Notes under the pieces: model-generated
Seen by the model: only the letters and a program-made list of their open reading frames with translations
The model's database searches: none
Told to the model about the DNA's origin: nothing
Virus record (IMG/VR): IMGVR_UViG_3300018036_000023
Location: 1 to 42,602 of that record
DNA: 42,602 bases
Source of the DNA: a virus
Direction: 5' to 3' (one strand)
Translations under genes and position numbers: made by a program
Part shown: positions 21,927-29,827 of the stretch, in pieces
Position numbering within the stretch: the stretch's first letter is position 1
Layout of the letters: each line of letters starts with the position of its first letter

Positions 21927-22673
21927 ATGAAACAGCAACTGATTAACCATATATTAGATAAATTCCCTGAAACATACGAACTGCAAAAGCAGTATAGAAG
22001 TCATCCTGACTACAGTTTATTAACATTAGAAAACTTTATTCCTCAAGATTTAGTTACACTAATGGCTAAAGAACTTGACGATATTCCATTAGAAGACTGT
22101 AAGCATTTTACAAGAGCAGGATCGTGTATGTATGAATTTAACAATGTAGATCGTACACCTGTACAAGACGCTGTTGTACACGCACTACACAGTGGTACAT
22201 TTATTAAATGGTTACAAGAAGTTACAGACACAGTTGATTTAATTCCTGATCCGCATCTCATTGGTGCAGGATATATGAAATCATTTACTGGCGATAGTTT
22301 AAAAGTTCACTCAGATTTTAACTGGAATGAACAACTTAGACTGCATCGTATGTTAAGTGTAGTAATATATCTCAATGATGAATGGCAAGATGATTGGGGA
22401 GGACAGTTGCAGTTTTATGATACAAAAAGACAAAAGGTACATACTAAAGTACCAGTAGGACCAGGCAACTGTGTAATATGGAACTACAATAATTTTGCAT
22501 TCCATGGTTACCCAGAACCAATGACTTGTCCCGAAGGTGTAAGCAGAAAGGGTATTAGGTTTTTCTATTACGTCAGTAATGCCAAGCATGATGACAAACA
22601 TCCACCACATCGTAGTTTATATTGGTATGATGAAAAAACAGGAACGCCATACGATCAGCCATGGAACAAATAA
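21927..22673 (+). CDS. 2OG-Fe(II) dioxygenase, prolyl-hydroxylase-like
   Basis: An oxygenase that couples oxidation of a substrate to 2-oxoglutarate decarboxylation. I use ATG 21927 (248 aa); a TTG at 21921 is in frame. The double-stranded beta-helix is clear: His128-x-Asp130 in 'KVHSDFNWNEQ', 'MLSVVIYLNDEWQDDWGGQLQFYD', the distal His193 in 'FHGYPEPM', and the 2-oxoglutarate Arg in 'GIRFFYY'. These three metal ligands plus Arg are intact, so activity is likely. A TAAATA core ends 6 nt before the ATG. The next gene overlaps by 13 nt. It could hydroxylate a sugar, a lipid or a protein side chain. Confidence 0.78.
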   Translation: MKQQLINHILDKFPETYELQKQYRSHPDYSLLTLENFIPQDLVTLMAKELDDIPLEDCKHFTRAGSCMYEFNNVDRTPVQDAVVHALHSGTFIKWLQEVTDTVDLIPDPHLIGAGYMKSFTGDSLKVHSDFNWNEQLRLHRMLSVVIYLNDEWQDDWGGQLQFYDTKRQKVHTKVPVGPGNCVIWNYNNFAFHGYPEPMTCPEGVSRKGIRFFYYVSNAKHDDKHPPHRSLYWYDEKTGTPYDQPWNK

Positions 22674-23179
22674 ACATTACATTACCTGAATTAAATTATA
22701 TACGTTTGCCATATAGAGCAATGGATAACGTTTCAGTTCAGGGTAGAGCAACTGCATTTGAAAGTCAAAACAAACGATATCATCTTGCTGGATTTACAAA
22801 AGAAAACACAAAGTATGAACAATGTTTTCCTGTAACAGATGATTACGTACAGTTTGGTGCTACACTTTTTGATAGATGCACTGTAGCAGTAATGAAACAG
22901 ATGCCTGGACAAACACTACCGAGTCATGTAGACACATTTTACAAAATTTCAAACGATTACAGTGTAGACCCGAAAGACTGTATTCGTGTAAACATCTTCC
23001 TTGAAGATTGGAAATCGGGTCATTATTTTGAAATAAATGAAAATCCGGTCTTGCAATGGAAGCGTGGTGATGCTATAATAATAGAAAAAGATGAACCGCA
23101 TTTGAGTGCTAACAATGGTATGGTGCCTAAGTACACTATGCAAGTAACTGGAGTAAAAAATGAATTTAAGGGGTGCTAA
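22661..23179 (+). CDS. Aspartyl/asparaginyl-hydroxylase-like or cupin oxygenase
   Basis: A 172-aa protein, start ATG 22661 with a 13-nt overlap on the previous gene. The second half is a beta-sandwich with possible metal ligands: 'LPSHVDTFYKI' (His and Asp), 'CIRVNIFLEDWKSGHYFEI', 'WKRGDAIIIEKDEPHLSANNG' (His) and a last strand 'YTMQVTG'. The order H-x-D ... H and the G-D in 'RGDA' fit a jelly-roll oxygenase, perhaps of the aspartyl/asparaginyl hydroxylase kind, or a cupin. The first 60 residues match nothing I recognise. It sits in a string of overlapping metabolic genes. Confidence 0.55.
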   Translation: MEQINITLPELNYIRLPYRAMDNVSVQGRATAFESQNKRYHLAGFTKENTKYEQCFPVTDDYVQFGATLFDRCTVAVMKQMPGQTLPSHVDTFYKISNDYSVDPKDCIRVNIFLEDWKSGHYFEINENPVLQWKRGDAIIIEKDEPHLSANNGMVPKYTMQVTGVKNEFKGC

Positions 23180-24032
23180 ACCTGTACCTGATAATAAGGT
23201 AAAACAGTTTATTGAAAGTTTAAATCCTGTAAAAGATTTATACAATCCAAAACTTCCACAAGAATTTAAGTACGAATTTGTAGATTGGATTTTATCAAGC
23301 GAATTTAATTTTATTAAAGGTATTGAAGAGTTTCCAGACATTACACTATGTAACGGAACTGTGCAAGCATTTGATCATTTCCATTATAGGCACAAAGAAA
23401 AACGTTTTAGATTTTTTAAAGGCGAGTTTATGTATCATCAGGCTTGTCTAAAAAACGGAAGTCAATTTGAATGGATTAATGATAAACCATTAATGGAAGG
23501 TGACGCACTTATACTAAGTGTCCCTTTCAGTGATAGAGGTATTCAACACCCTGCAACAGATATGTTGTTGTTAAATGCAGAACAGTTTAATATTCCTGTA
23601 CTACTTGATTTTGCTTATTATCCTTGTACAAAAAATATTAATTTAAATCTTAGCAACTACCCAGCAGTAGAAACGATTACATTTAGTATTAGTAAAGCAT
23701 TCTACGGTGCAGAGTTTTTAAGAGTAGGTGTTCGTCTTGAACGTGCAAACACAGACGACGGCATTGATGTATTCAATTCTGTTGATATGCACAATAGGAT
23801 AGATTTAAGTATAGCAAGTAGTTTAATTAAAACCTTTCCGGTTGATTGGAACTGGAAAACATACACTGATGTATACAATCAAGTTTGTGAAGAAAAGAAT
23901 CTTCAACTAACAGATTGTATTATGTTTGGTCTTGGCGGAGATGAGTACAAAGAGTATAATCGAGGCGGAGAAGTCAATCGTGTTTGCATTAGTGATTTAA
24001 TAGGAGAGAAAGTAAATGACAATAGTAAGTAG
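23160..24032 (+). CDS. Short fold-type-I PLP enzyme (aminotransferase-like)
   Basis: A 290-aa protein, shorter than the usual 380-400 aa of class I/II aminotransferases. It keeps the core: 'DALILSVPFSDRGIQHP' in place of the N-P-x-x-x-x-G loop, 'NIPVLLDFAYYP' with Asp150 (pyridine nitrogen) and Tyr153, and 'ETITFSISKAFYGAEFLRVGVRL' with Lys179 as the Schiff-base lysine and an Arg nearby. An 'NGTVQAFDHFHY' segment matches the N-terminal cofactor phosphate region. It overlaps the previous gene by 20 nt and the amidinotransferase by 17 nt. I infer amine formation feeding the amidinotransferase; decarboxylase or lyase activity is also possible. Confidence 0.62.
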   Translation: MNLRGAKPVPDNKVKQFIESLNPVKDLYNPKLPQEFKYEFVDWILSSEFNFIKGIEEFPDITLCNGTVQAFDHFHYRHKEKRFRFFKGEFMYHQACLKNGSQFEWINDKPLMEGDALILSVPFSDRGIQHPATDMLLLNAEQFNIPVLLDFAYYPCTKNINLNLSNYPAVETITFSISKAFYGAEFLRVGVRLERANTDDGIDVFNSVDMHNRIDLSIASSLIKTFPVDWNWKTYTDVYNQVCEEKNLQLTDCIMFGLGGDEYKEYNRGGEVNRVCISDLIGEKVNDNSK

Positions 24033-25077
24033 TCATAATGATTGGGATCCGTTAGAGGAAGTATTTGTAGGTATTGCAGATCATGCACGTATTCCTACAG
24101 TGGATAAATCAACACACAGTTTCGGATTTGCTGATTGTAAATGGGAACACATTAAGGATCTTGAAGGACCTAGTCCAGAATGGGTAATTAATGAAGCAAA
24201 CGAGGATTTAGACAATTTTGCAAAAGTATTATCTGATTTAGGTGTTAAAGTAAGGCGCCCCGAATCAATTGACCATTCAAAGGAGTTTGGCTCTCCTGAC
24301 TGGAAAACAACAGGGTGGTACACGTATTGTCCGCGTGATTTATTGTTGCCTTTAGATAATCTTATTATTGATTGTCCCGGCGCAATGAGAGCAAGGCAGT
24401 ACGAAACAACTGCGTACAGAGAATTTTTGTATGAAGCAATGCAAGGCGGTAGTGAATGGATTAGTGCACCACGTCCAAAACTACTTGATGAAAGTTATCA
24501 GTTAGAGGATTTAAGTATTCCAACACTTGTAAACAAAGAGATTGTTTTTGACGCACCTAACATTGTACGCCTTGGTAAAGATTTATTGTATCAAGTAAGC
24601 AACAGTGGAACTAAATTAGGTTACGAATGGCTTAAAACTATTGTTGAACCAAGAGGTTATAAGTTGCATCTTGCTGAAGGCTTTTATAGTTATTCACACT
24701 TTGACTCAACTGTTATTCCTTTACGTCCGGGATTAGTATTGTTTAATGGTGATAGAATTAGACCAGACTTTTATCCTAAAATCTTTGAGTCATGGGACAA
24801 AATTTATTTCCCAGGTGATAAAGTAATCGACATTGGTACAAACTTACCAAATGGTGTATCACCTTGTAGTAAGTATATCGGTTTGAACTTTATGAGTGTA
24901 AATGAAAACTTGGTAATCTGTGATGAGAATCAAGAAGAACTACGTAAAGAGTTAGACAAACACGGTATTGAAACTATCGGATTGCCTATGCGTCAAGCAC
25001 GTACACTAAGTGGCGGCTTCCATTGTGTTACTTTAGATACTAAACGTAAAGGCACATTGGAAAGTTACTTTGACTAA
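24016..25077 (+). CDS. Arginine:amine amidinotransferase (AGAT / inosamine-type)
   Basis: It transfers the amidino group of arginine to an amine, giving a guanidino product and ornithine. The 353-aa protein has the whole pentein core: Asp179 in 'VFDAPNIVRLGKDLLY' (AGAT Asp254 position), 'GYEWLKTIVEPRGY', His228 in 'YSHFDSTVIPL' with Asp230 (AGAT His303 position), 'LRPGLVLFN', and Cys337 in 'LSGGFHCVTLD' (nucleophile, AGAT Cys407 position). The start 'VSSHNDWDPLEEVFVG' is typical. The acceptor amine may be glycine or an aminocyclitol/aminosugar. Overlap with the PLP enzyme suggests coupling. It is followed with 8-nt overlap by a radical-SAM gene with a TTG start. Confidence 0.9.
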   Translation: MTIVSSHNDWDPLEEVFVGIADHARIPTVDKSTHSFGFADCKWEHIKDLEGPSPEWVINEANEDLDNFAKVLSDLGVKVRRPESIDHSKEFGSPDWKTTGWYTYCPRDLLLPLDNLIIDCPGAMRARQYETTAYREFLYEAMQGGSEWISAPRPKLLDESYQLEDLSIPTLVNKEIVFDAPNIVRLGKDLLYQVSNSGTKLGYEWLKTIVEPRGYKLHLAEGFYSYSHFDSTVIPLRPGLVLFNGDRIRPDFYPKIFESWDKIYFPGDKVIDIGTNLPNGVSPCSKYIGLNFMSVNENLVICDENQEELRKELDKHGIETIGLPMRQARTLSGGFHCVTLDTKRKGTLESYFD

Positions 25078-25933
25078 ACGCGGACACCATATACCCAATC
25101 TTGAATATATGATCACAACCAGTTGCGATCTGGCTTGTCCAGGTTGTGACCGGTTTATTGATCACGGACATCCGTTTGTAGAGTCGTATGAAGACATAGT
25201 TGCTAATATGGAAAAATGGTTCTGTCGATTAGATCCAGACCACATAACTATTATTGGTGGCGAACCTCTTCTTCATCCACGGATTTATGATATCCTAAAA
25301 GAAGCAAGAAGGATATTTGATCATGCAACTATTGAAGTATACACAAATGGATTTTTATTACCTAAAAGGCCCGATATACTTAAGGTATTAAAAAAAATTG
25401 GTCGTGCAAAAATTAGTTGTAGTATACACAATAAAAATCCAGAAGTAAGAAAATTAATTGAAAAAAATTTATGGGATTCGTTTTATAGTAAAGGACAATG
25501 GTCAATAGTAAGTCCTATTGCTCATAAACAAGACGGAGTAACTGTTGAAGTAACTGATCCTACCGAAGGTGGTTGGTATGATTATCGACGCAATGTAAAT
25601 GGCAAACTTAAACCTTGGAACGATCAACAGCCTTCTAAGAGTTACAGCAAGTGTGGTGTTTCTACATATCCTATTATCTATAAAGGTAAGTTATACAAGT
25701 GCCCACCTATTAGTATGTTAAAGACACACCTTGAAAAATTTGATATGTTAGACGATCCTGATTGGAAACCATATTTAAACTACAAAGGATTAGATGTAGA
25801 GTGTGATGACGAGGTATTAGAAGCATTTGTAAAAAATATCTTCCATCCACATCAAATTTGTTCTATGTGTCCTGCTAATCCAGAACTAAAACCGCAGGAA
25901 GAAGCAGTAATTAAAAACGTGAAAATACTATGA
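25070..25933 (+). CDS. Radical-SAM protein with Cys-rich C-terminus
   Basis: An Fe-S enzyme that cleaves SAM to a 5'-deoxyadenosyl radical. The start is TTG 25070, overlapping the previous stop; ATG 25109 would cut the first strand. The cluster motif is C19-DLA-C23-PG-C26, followed by 'HITIIGGEPLLHPRIYDIL' (GGEP motif) and 'IEVYTNGFLL'. A C-terminal set of Cys (one in 'YSKCGVS', one in 'KGKLYKCPPI', two in 'ICSMCPANPEL') could hold an auxiliary cluster, as in SPASM/twitch proteins. It closes the run oxygenase-oxygenase-PLP-amidinotransferase-radical SAM. The substrate is unknown. Confidence 0.82.
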   Translation: MTKRGHHIPNLEYMITTSCDLACPGCDRFIDHGHPFVESYEDIVANMEKWFCRLDPDHITIIGGEPLLHPRIYDILKEARRIFDHATIEVYTNGFLLPKRPDILKVLKKIGRAKISCSIHNKNPEVRKLIEKNLWDSFYSKGQWSIVSPIAHKQDGVTVEVTDPTEGGWYDYRRNVNGKLKPWNDQQPSKSYSKCGVSTYPIIYKGKLYKCPPISMLKTHLEKFDMLDDPDWKPYLNYKGLDVECDDEVLEAFVKNIFHPHQICSMCPANPELKPQEEAVIKNVKIL

Positions 25934-27084
25934 AAACAGTTCCTTTAATAACAATGGACAATAGTTCCAGAAGCCTTGGAACTGTTATTGAAAACTTCAA
26001 AGGCATTCTTAACTTTGAAGGTTATAATAATAAGATACTAGAGGATATTGAACATCTTGTAGTATTTTTTGAATATGTTGGAGACAATGATCATACATTT
26101 AAAACATTTACTAACTTTTTTGAAACATATAAAATTCCGACCTTTCTTGTTATCGATGACTCATACGAAGGACTTACAGACTCTACATTTCTTACGTTGG
26201 TAGAAGAGACTGTTAAAAAGAATCCTTATATTAAAGATTGGGTTATTTTAACTAATAACAAAAAGTTAAAGAGTCCGAACAAAATATATTTTAATGTACA
26301 ATTACACTTAGACCGATATGACGGCATTGACATTAATAAACATATTGACACAGACTGGAACGGTAATAGTAATTTACGTAAGAAAAAGTTTTTATGCTTA
26401 AACAGACAAGAACGATTGCATAGGTTAATAACAACAGACTTCTTGTTAAAAAATGATATTGCTAAACATACATATCTTAGTTGTCCATTAGGTAATTACA
26501 AATACGTCCTTGATGGAGAATTTGATCAACCTGAATATAAAAAATATTTAGATAAATCATTACAAGGCACAACCCTAAGTCAAGAGTCAATTAACCGTCT
26601 TAAAGAAAACTTACCTATTAGTTTAGACTTAGATGAAACAACATATAAATCTATGTCTAGAAATCTGCCAGACGGTAGTCAATACTATGCTGAAAGTTAT
26701 TTTAGTATTATTACAGAAGGTGACTACGATGACGACGATAGAGAAGCATTTACAGAGAAAGTATTAAAATGTTTCTTGTTCAAGCATCCGTTTATTGTTA
26801 TTGGATTGCGTAACACACTACAGCAATTACGCGACTTAGGATTCATAACTTTTAATGATGTTATTGACGAAAGATATGATGCGATGTCATTTGCTAGGCA
26901 TCGGTTTGAATTAGCAACAGCAGAAATTAAGAAACTAAACAGTTATAATATTCACGAATTAAGAGACTTATATAATGAGTTACAACCTATTCTTAATTAT
27001 AACAGAGAACACTATCTACGATTGTTTAATCAAAAACAACCAGTAGAGTTAATACATAGAATTAAGAAGTTCGTAAATGATTAA
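25930..27084 (+). CDS. Glycosyltransferase-like protein, fucosyltransferase-type C-terminus
   Basis: A 384-aa protein found in no family I can name with certainty. The C-terminal half carries 'YYAESYFSIITEG', 'AFTEKVLKCFLFKHPFIVIG' and 'LRDLGFITFNDVIDERYD'. That run (Y.S...E....TEK....L...P.V..G) is the layout of the GT10 fucosyltransferase donor domain, where the E-K pair binds GDP-sugar. 'KKFLCLNRQERLHR' (about residue 155) is another recurring motif before the donor domain. The N-terminal half has a Rossmann-like 'HLVVFFEYVG'. It overlaps the radical-SAM gene by 4 nt and meets the opposing radical-SAM gene with a 23-nt antisense overlap. Confidence 0.48.
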   Translation: MKTVPLITMDNSSRSLGTVIENFKGILNFEGYNNKILEDIEHLVVFFEYVGDNDHTFKTFTNFFETYKIPTFLVIDDSYEGLTDSTFLTLVEETVKKNPYIKDWVILTNNKKLKSPNKIYFNVQLHLDRYDGIDINKHIDTDWNGNSNLRKKKFLCLNRQERLHRLITTDFLLKNDIAKHTYLSCPLGNYKYVLDGEFDQPEYKKYLDKSLQGTTLSQESINRLKENLPISLDLDETTYKSMSRNLPDGSQYYAESYFSIITEGDYDDDDREAFTEKVLKCFLFKHPFIVIGLRNTLQQLRDLGFITFNDVIDERYDAMSFARHRFELATAEIKKLNSYNIHELRDLYNELQPILNYNREHYLRLFNQKQPVELIHRIKKFVND

Positions 27085-28000
27085 TAATAAATTCTTTGTT
27101 AGGCACATTACACTGCTTTGCTACATCAATTAATTGTTTCTGTTCTTCCTTGTCAAGCAGTGCTATATCAAGATGTAAAGGATATGTTAATACGTTTATA
27201 TACCAACGTACATCTTGAAAACGTCTGCAAAAGTCATTTAGTTTTTCTAAACCCATATAATTGTTTTTGTGTAACACAGTATTAAATTCTAAATTAAAAC
27301 TTTTGTCGTAAACCCAGTCAATAAACTTAACCACGTCGGCCCACTTAGTACCGCCTCTAACTTTTTCTGCAAGTTCTCCAGTGCCGTCGATGCTTAGAAT
27401 AAATGTAACATCTTTGTATTGATTTAGTTCCTTAACTATATCGTCATTAGGAATAAATGTTCCATTCGTATTGTATATTACCGTTACTTTACTTTTGTGT
27501 TTAATTTGATATAACAATCGCAGATGTCTATCTGTAATTAATGGCTCACCGCCTAAAAATAAAATCTTTTCAATTGTATCAGGAACGTTGGTTACTGCAT
27601 CAATCTCCATCAACTTGTGTTTTGGTGCTCCATAAATGTTTTTTTCTTTTACAATCCAACTTGTACTAAACTCTGAATTACATCCGTCGCAAGTTAGGTT
27701 GCACAAGTTATCAAACCCAATTTCTAAAAATTTAAGTTCAACGGAATTAGTATCATATTTTTCATTAAATTCTTGGCGTAGACTTTTGTGTTGTATTGAT
27801 TCTTCATAATAACATTTTTCACAACCTGGTATACGTTCGCCTGACTCGCTTTGTTGTCGAAGTTCCTTGTATGCATCAGAGTGCAATATGTTGTCTACAT
27901 TTCCATCAAACGTATCAATAGAATGTTTAAATCGGCAACAAGGATAGACTCTATTGCCACTACGTATATTAGTGTGTTTCCAAAATGCACTACACTTCAT
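27062..28000 (-). CDS. Radical-SAM protein with twitch-like N-terminal Cys cluster
   Basis: The 312-aa protein has C100-NLT-C104-DG-C107 for the SAM-binding cluster, then 'KILFLGGEPLITDRHLRLLYQI' and 'VTVIYNTNGTFIP', 'VTFILSIDGTGELAEKVRGG'. An N-terminal Cys set (C3, C21-C22 in 'VYPCCRF', C60-x2-C63 in 'GCEKCYYEE') would form a second cluster of the SPASM/twitch kind, here placed before the radical-SAM domain. Such proteins often modify peptides, sugars or cofactors. It is last in a three-gene minus-strand operon and overlaps the previous gene's end by 11 nt. Confidence 0.8.
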   Translation of the reverse strand: MKCSAFWKHTNIRSGNRVYPCCRFKHSIDTFDGNVDNILHSDAYKELRQQSESGERIPGCEKCYYEESIQHKSLRQEFNEKYDTNSVELKFLEIGFDNLCNLTCDGCNSEFSTSWIVKEKNIYGAPKHKLMEIDAVTNVPDTIEKILFLGGEPLITDRHLRLLYQIKHKSKVTVIYNTNGTFIPNDDIVKELNQYKDVTFILSIDGTGELAEKVRGGTKWADVVKFIDWVYDKSFNLEFNTVLHKNNYMGLEKLNDFCRRFQDVRWYINVLTYPLHLDIALLDKEEQKQLIDVAKQCNVPNKEFIINHLRTS

Positions 28001-28406
28001 AATATGGAATCCATTTATCGTCTAAATCTTTTTGTAAGCATTTGGTTGCTAAATCTAGAAACGGTTTATAATCTATTTTGGTTTTATCTTCATTACGTAA
28101 TGGATCAAAAACAAATATGTTGCTTCTGTTTGTAATGTCTAATTCATCTGTATGTATGTTTAAGAACACCGGTTTGTTGGTGTCTAAGACGCATTTTAAA
28201 GCGCCTACACTGCATATAACATAGTCAGCACTATCAAACATAGCCTCTAGGTCTTTCTGGTGCTTATAAGACGTTTTAACAAGGTTTACACGTTCTTGTA
28301 ACCAATTTGTAAGATGTGTTTCTAATACATTATCGTTAAGAGGCAACATCAATACATAACTAAATTTATTTTGGTTTGCATCTTTGAATAATTTTTCAAT
28401 GTTCAT
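27990..28406 (-). CDS. 138-aa protein, possible half of a capsule-type transferase
   Basis: I do not recognise it with certainty. The section 'ADYVICSVGALKCVLDTNKPVFLNI' resembles the nucleotide-sugar half of GT-B or capsule-synthesis proteins (in the window: 'IHCLVTYNSIAATEAISMGVPAIAL' at 30973). The start 'KFSYVLMLPLNDN' and 'LTNWLQERV' resemble the entry into the same half-domain. At 138 aa it is too short for a whole GT-B enzyme. It overlaps both minus-strand neighbours by 4 and 11 nt. It may be a truncated paralogue or a partner subunit. Confidence 0.5.
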   Translation of the reverse strand: MNIEKLFKDANQNKFSYVLMLPLNDNVLETHLTNWLQERVNLVKTSYKHQKDLEAMFDSADYVICSVGALKCVLDTNKPVFLNIHTDELDITNRSNIFVFDPLRNEDKTKIDYKPFLDLATKCLQKDLDDKWIPYYEV

Positions 28407-29002
28407 TTCTTAATGATTTCTAAATCAAATGTAATTATACTTAGAGGATTTTCACTTTGATTTGGCGTAGTGCTTATATCAAAATATCCAGGAATAAAAT
28501 ATATTTCACCCTCGGGCATAGGCAAATATGTTTGCCAACTATTAAGTGCATTTCTATTTTCTATAGGAATACTATTGTAGTAATATTCACTAGCAGGATT
28601 ATCAACAACTAATCCTCCACTCTTAGGATCACTAGTTACAAAATACATACCGGTATAAAAACTTTGGGTATTTTTCTTTTTAGTTAAACACCCACCTGGC
28701 ATAATACATTGTATCGTCGACCGTGTTATGGCAATATGCTGACCTTGTTTAATATCAAATTCTTTAAAAATAGTTTTACAGAATTCTTTAATTTCTTCAC
28801 TTTCACTAATATGCTTAAATGCATTATTAGTTTGGAAGTTGTCTTTACTTTGCCAAGTGTTAATATGTTGAACATTTGTATTGTTTGATTGCTTTTGGAA
28901 ATCTTCAACCAGTCGTCCAAACATAGCCTTTACGTCAGCGTGTTTAGCAAACGTACTGTGATACATAGTGTTTACAAAAATATTCAATTGATCCATATAC
29001 AT
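28403..29002 (-). CDS. Degenerate 2OG-oxygenase-like protein lacking the metal ligands
   Basis: A 199-aa protein whose second half lines up with the intact oxygenase at 38170: 'ITRSTIQCIMPGG' against 'VTKSWVNSHYHGA', 'FYTGMYFVTSDPKSGGLVVDNP' against 'LVCSVYLKQPPHGGNLEFENL', 'EGEIYFIPGYFD' against 'QGDVVFFPGWLSH', and 'PLSIITFDLEI' against 'RIVMGMNWH'. All His/Asp metal ligands of the intact copy are replaced (the segment aligned with SHDHGD is KKKNTQ). It is first gene of the minus-strand operon. It probably does not act as an iron oxygenase; a binding or scaffold role, or decay, are options. A start at the second Met (28996) is possible. Confidence 0.6.
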   Translation of the reverse strand: MYMDQLNIFVNTMYHSTFAKHADVKAMFGRLVEDFQKQSNNTNVQHINTWQSKDNFQTNNAFKHISESEEIKEFCKTIFKEFDIKQGQHIAITRSTIQCIMPGGCLTKKKNTQSFYTGMYFVTSDPKSGGLVVDNPASEYYYNSIPIENRNALNSWQTYLPMPEGEIYFIPGYFDISTTPNQSENPLSIITFDLEIIKK

Positions 29003-29046
29003 ACTTATTTTACGCTCAAATACGAATAGTCTAGTCTGGCTGAAAA

Positions 29047-29054
29047 TGTAAATA
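29047..29054 (+). promoter_or_regulatory. Possible late promoter, 5 nt from ATG 29060
   Basis: TGTAAATA is followed by TCTAC and ATG. It has the same core and spacing as the predicted leaderless promoters of the virion module, with no Shine-Dalgarno. It lies in the 57-bp divergent gap between the minus-strand operon and the second half of the island. Confidence 0.5.
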
Positions 29055-29059
29055 TCTAC

Positions 29060-29827
29060 ATGAAAGTAGTATTAGTAACAGGTGGTTTTGATCCACTACA
29101 CTCAGGACATATTGCCTATCTTAAAGAAGCAAAAAAGTTAGGCGACAAACTTATTGTTGGTGTAAACAGTGATGCCTGGCTAACACGCAAGAAAGGCAGA
29201 CCTTTTATGCCTTTTGAAGAGCGTGTTGCATTAATACGAGAAATGAAAATTGTAGATAAAGTAATCGGATTTGACGATGCAGATAATTCGGCTTGTCAAG
29301 CAATTTTTCATACTCTAAGTACACATGGAGATATCAAACTAATCTTTGCCAATGGCGGAGATAGAACTAACATAACAACACCTGAATACAAAACATACGG
29401 AGATCATCCTCTTGTAGAGTTTGTGTTTGGCGTCGGTGGTGAAGATAAAAAGAATAGTAGCAGTTGGATACTCGACGAATGGAAAACACAAAAGACAGAA
29501 CGTGACTGGGGTTATTGGCGTGTACTAGATGACAAGCCAGAGAAAGGTTACAAAGTAAAAGAACTTGTAATATACCCAGGAAAAAGTCTTTCTATGCAAT
29601 GTCACTTTAAACGTAGTGAACAATGGAATATATTAGAAGGAGTTGTCAAAATGGAAACTGAATACGACGGCAGAACAGATATTGTGCATTTAGAATCACA
29701 TAATAAACCTTATGAGATTGGTATCGGTGTATGGCACAAAGCCAGTAATCCAAACGGAGTTAATGCTCATGTATTAGAAATACAAAGAGGCACTGAATGT
29801 GTTGAGGAAGATATAGAACGCAGATGA
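29060..29827 (+). CDS. Nucleotidyltransferase fused to a cupin domain
   Basis: Two domains in 255 aa. Residues 1-130 are a cytidylyltransferase-like fold with 'VTGGFDPLHSGHIAYLKEAKKLG' (the HxGH motif is H15-SG-H18), 'LIVGVNSDAWLTRKKG', 'MPFEERVALI' and 'FANGGD', close to the HldE/RfaE C-terminal domain that makes ADP- or CDP-activated sugars. Residues about 150-255 are a cupin like that of mannose-6-phosphate isomerase: 'WGYWRVLDD', 'KELVIYPGKSLSMQCHFKRSEQWNILEG' with His and Glu ligands, and 'IGIGVWHKASNPNG'. Activation of a sugar phosphate and handling of the same sugar may be joined. It overlaps the next gene by 4 nt. Confidence 0.85.
   Translation: MKVVLVTGGFDPLHSGHIAYLKEAKKLGDKLIVGVNSDAWLTRKKGRPFMPFEERVALIREMKIVDKVIGFDDADNSACQAIFHTLSTHGDIKLIFANGGDRTNITTPEYKTYGDHPLVEFVFGVGGEDKKNSSSWILDEWKTQKTERDWGYWRVLDDKPEKGYKVKELVIYPGKSLSMQCHFKRSEQWNILEGVVKMETEYDGRTDIVHLESHNKPYEIGIGVWHKASNPNGVNAHVLEIQRGTECVEEDIERR

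Noticed and set aside
24016-25077. Amidinotransferase as an arginine deiminase or citrulline-forming enzyme
   Set aside because: The pentein fold is shared, but the DAPN..RLGKD, HFDST and SGGFHC blocks fit AGAT/inosamine amidinotransferases better.
29003-29059. sigma70 promoter for the minus-strand operon (TTTACA and TATTCG on the minus strand)
   Set aside because: Spacer of 18 and poor -10; too weak to list. The operon's promoter remains unidentified.
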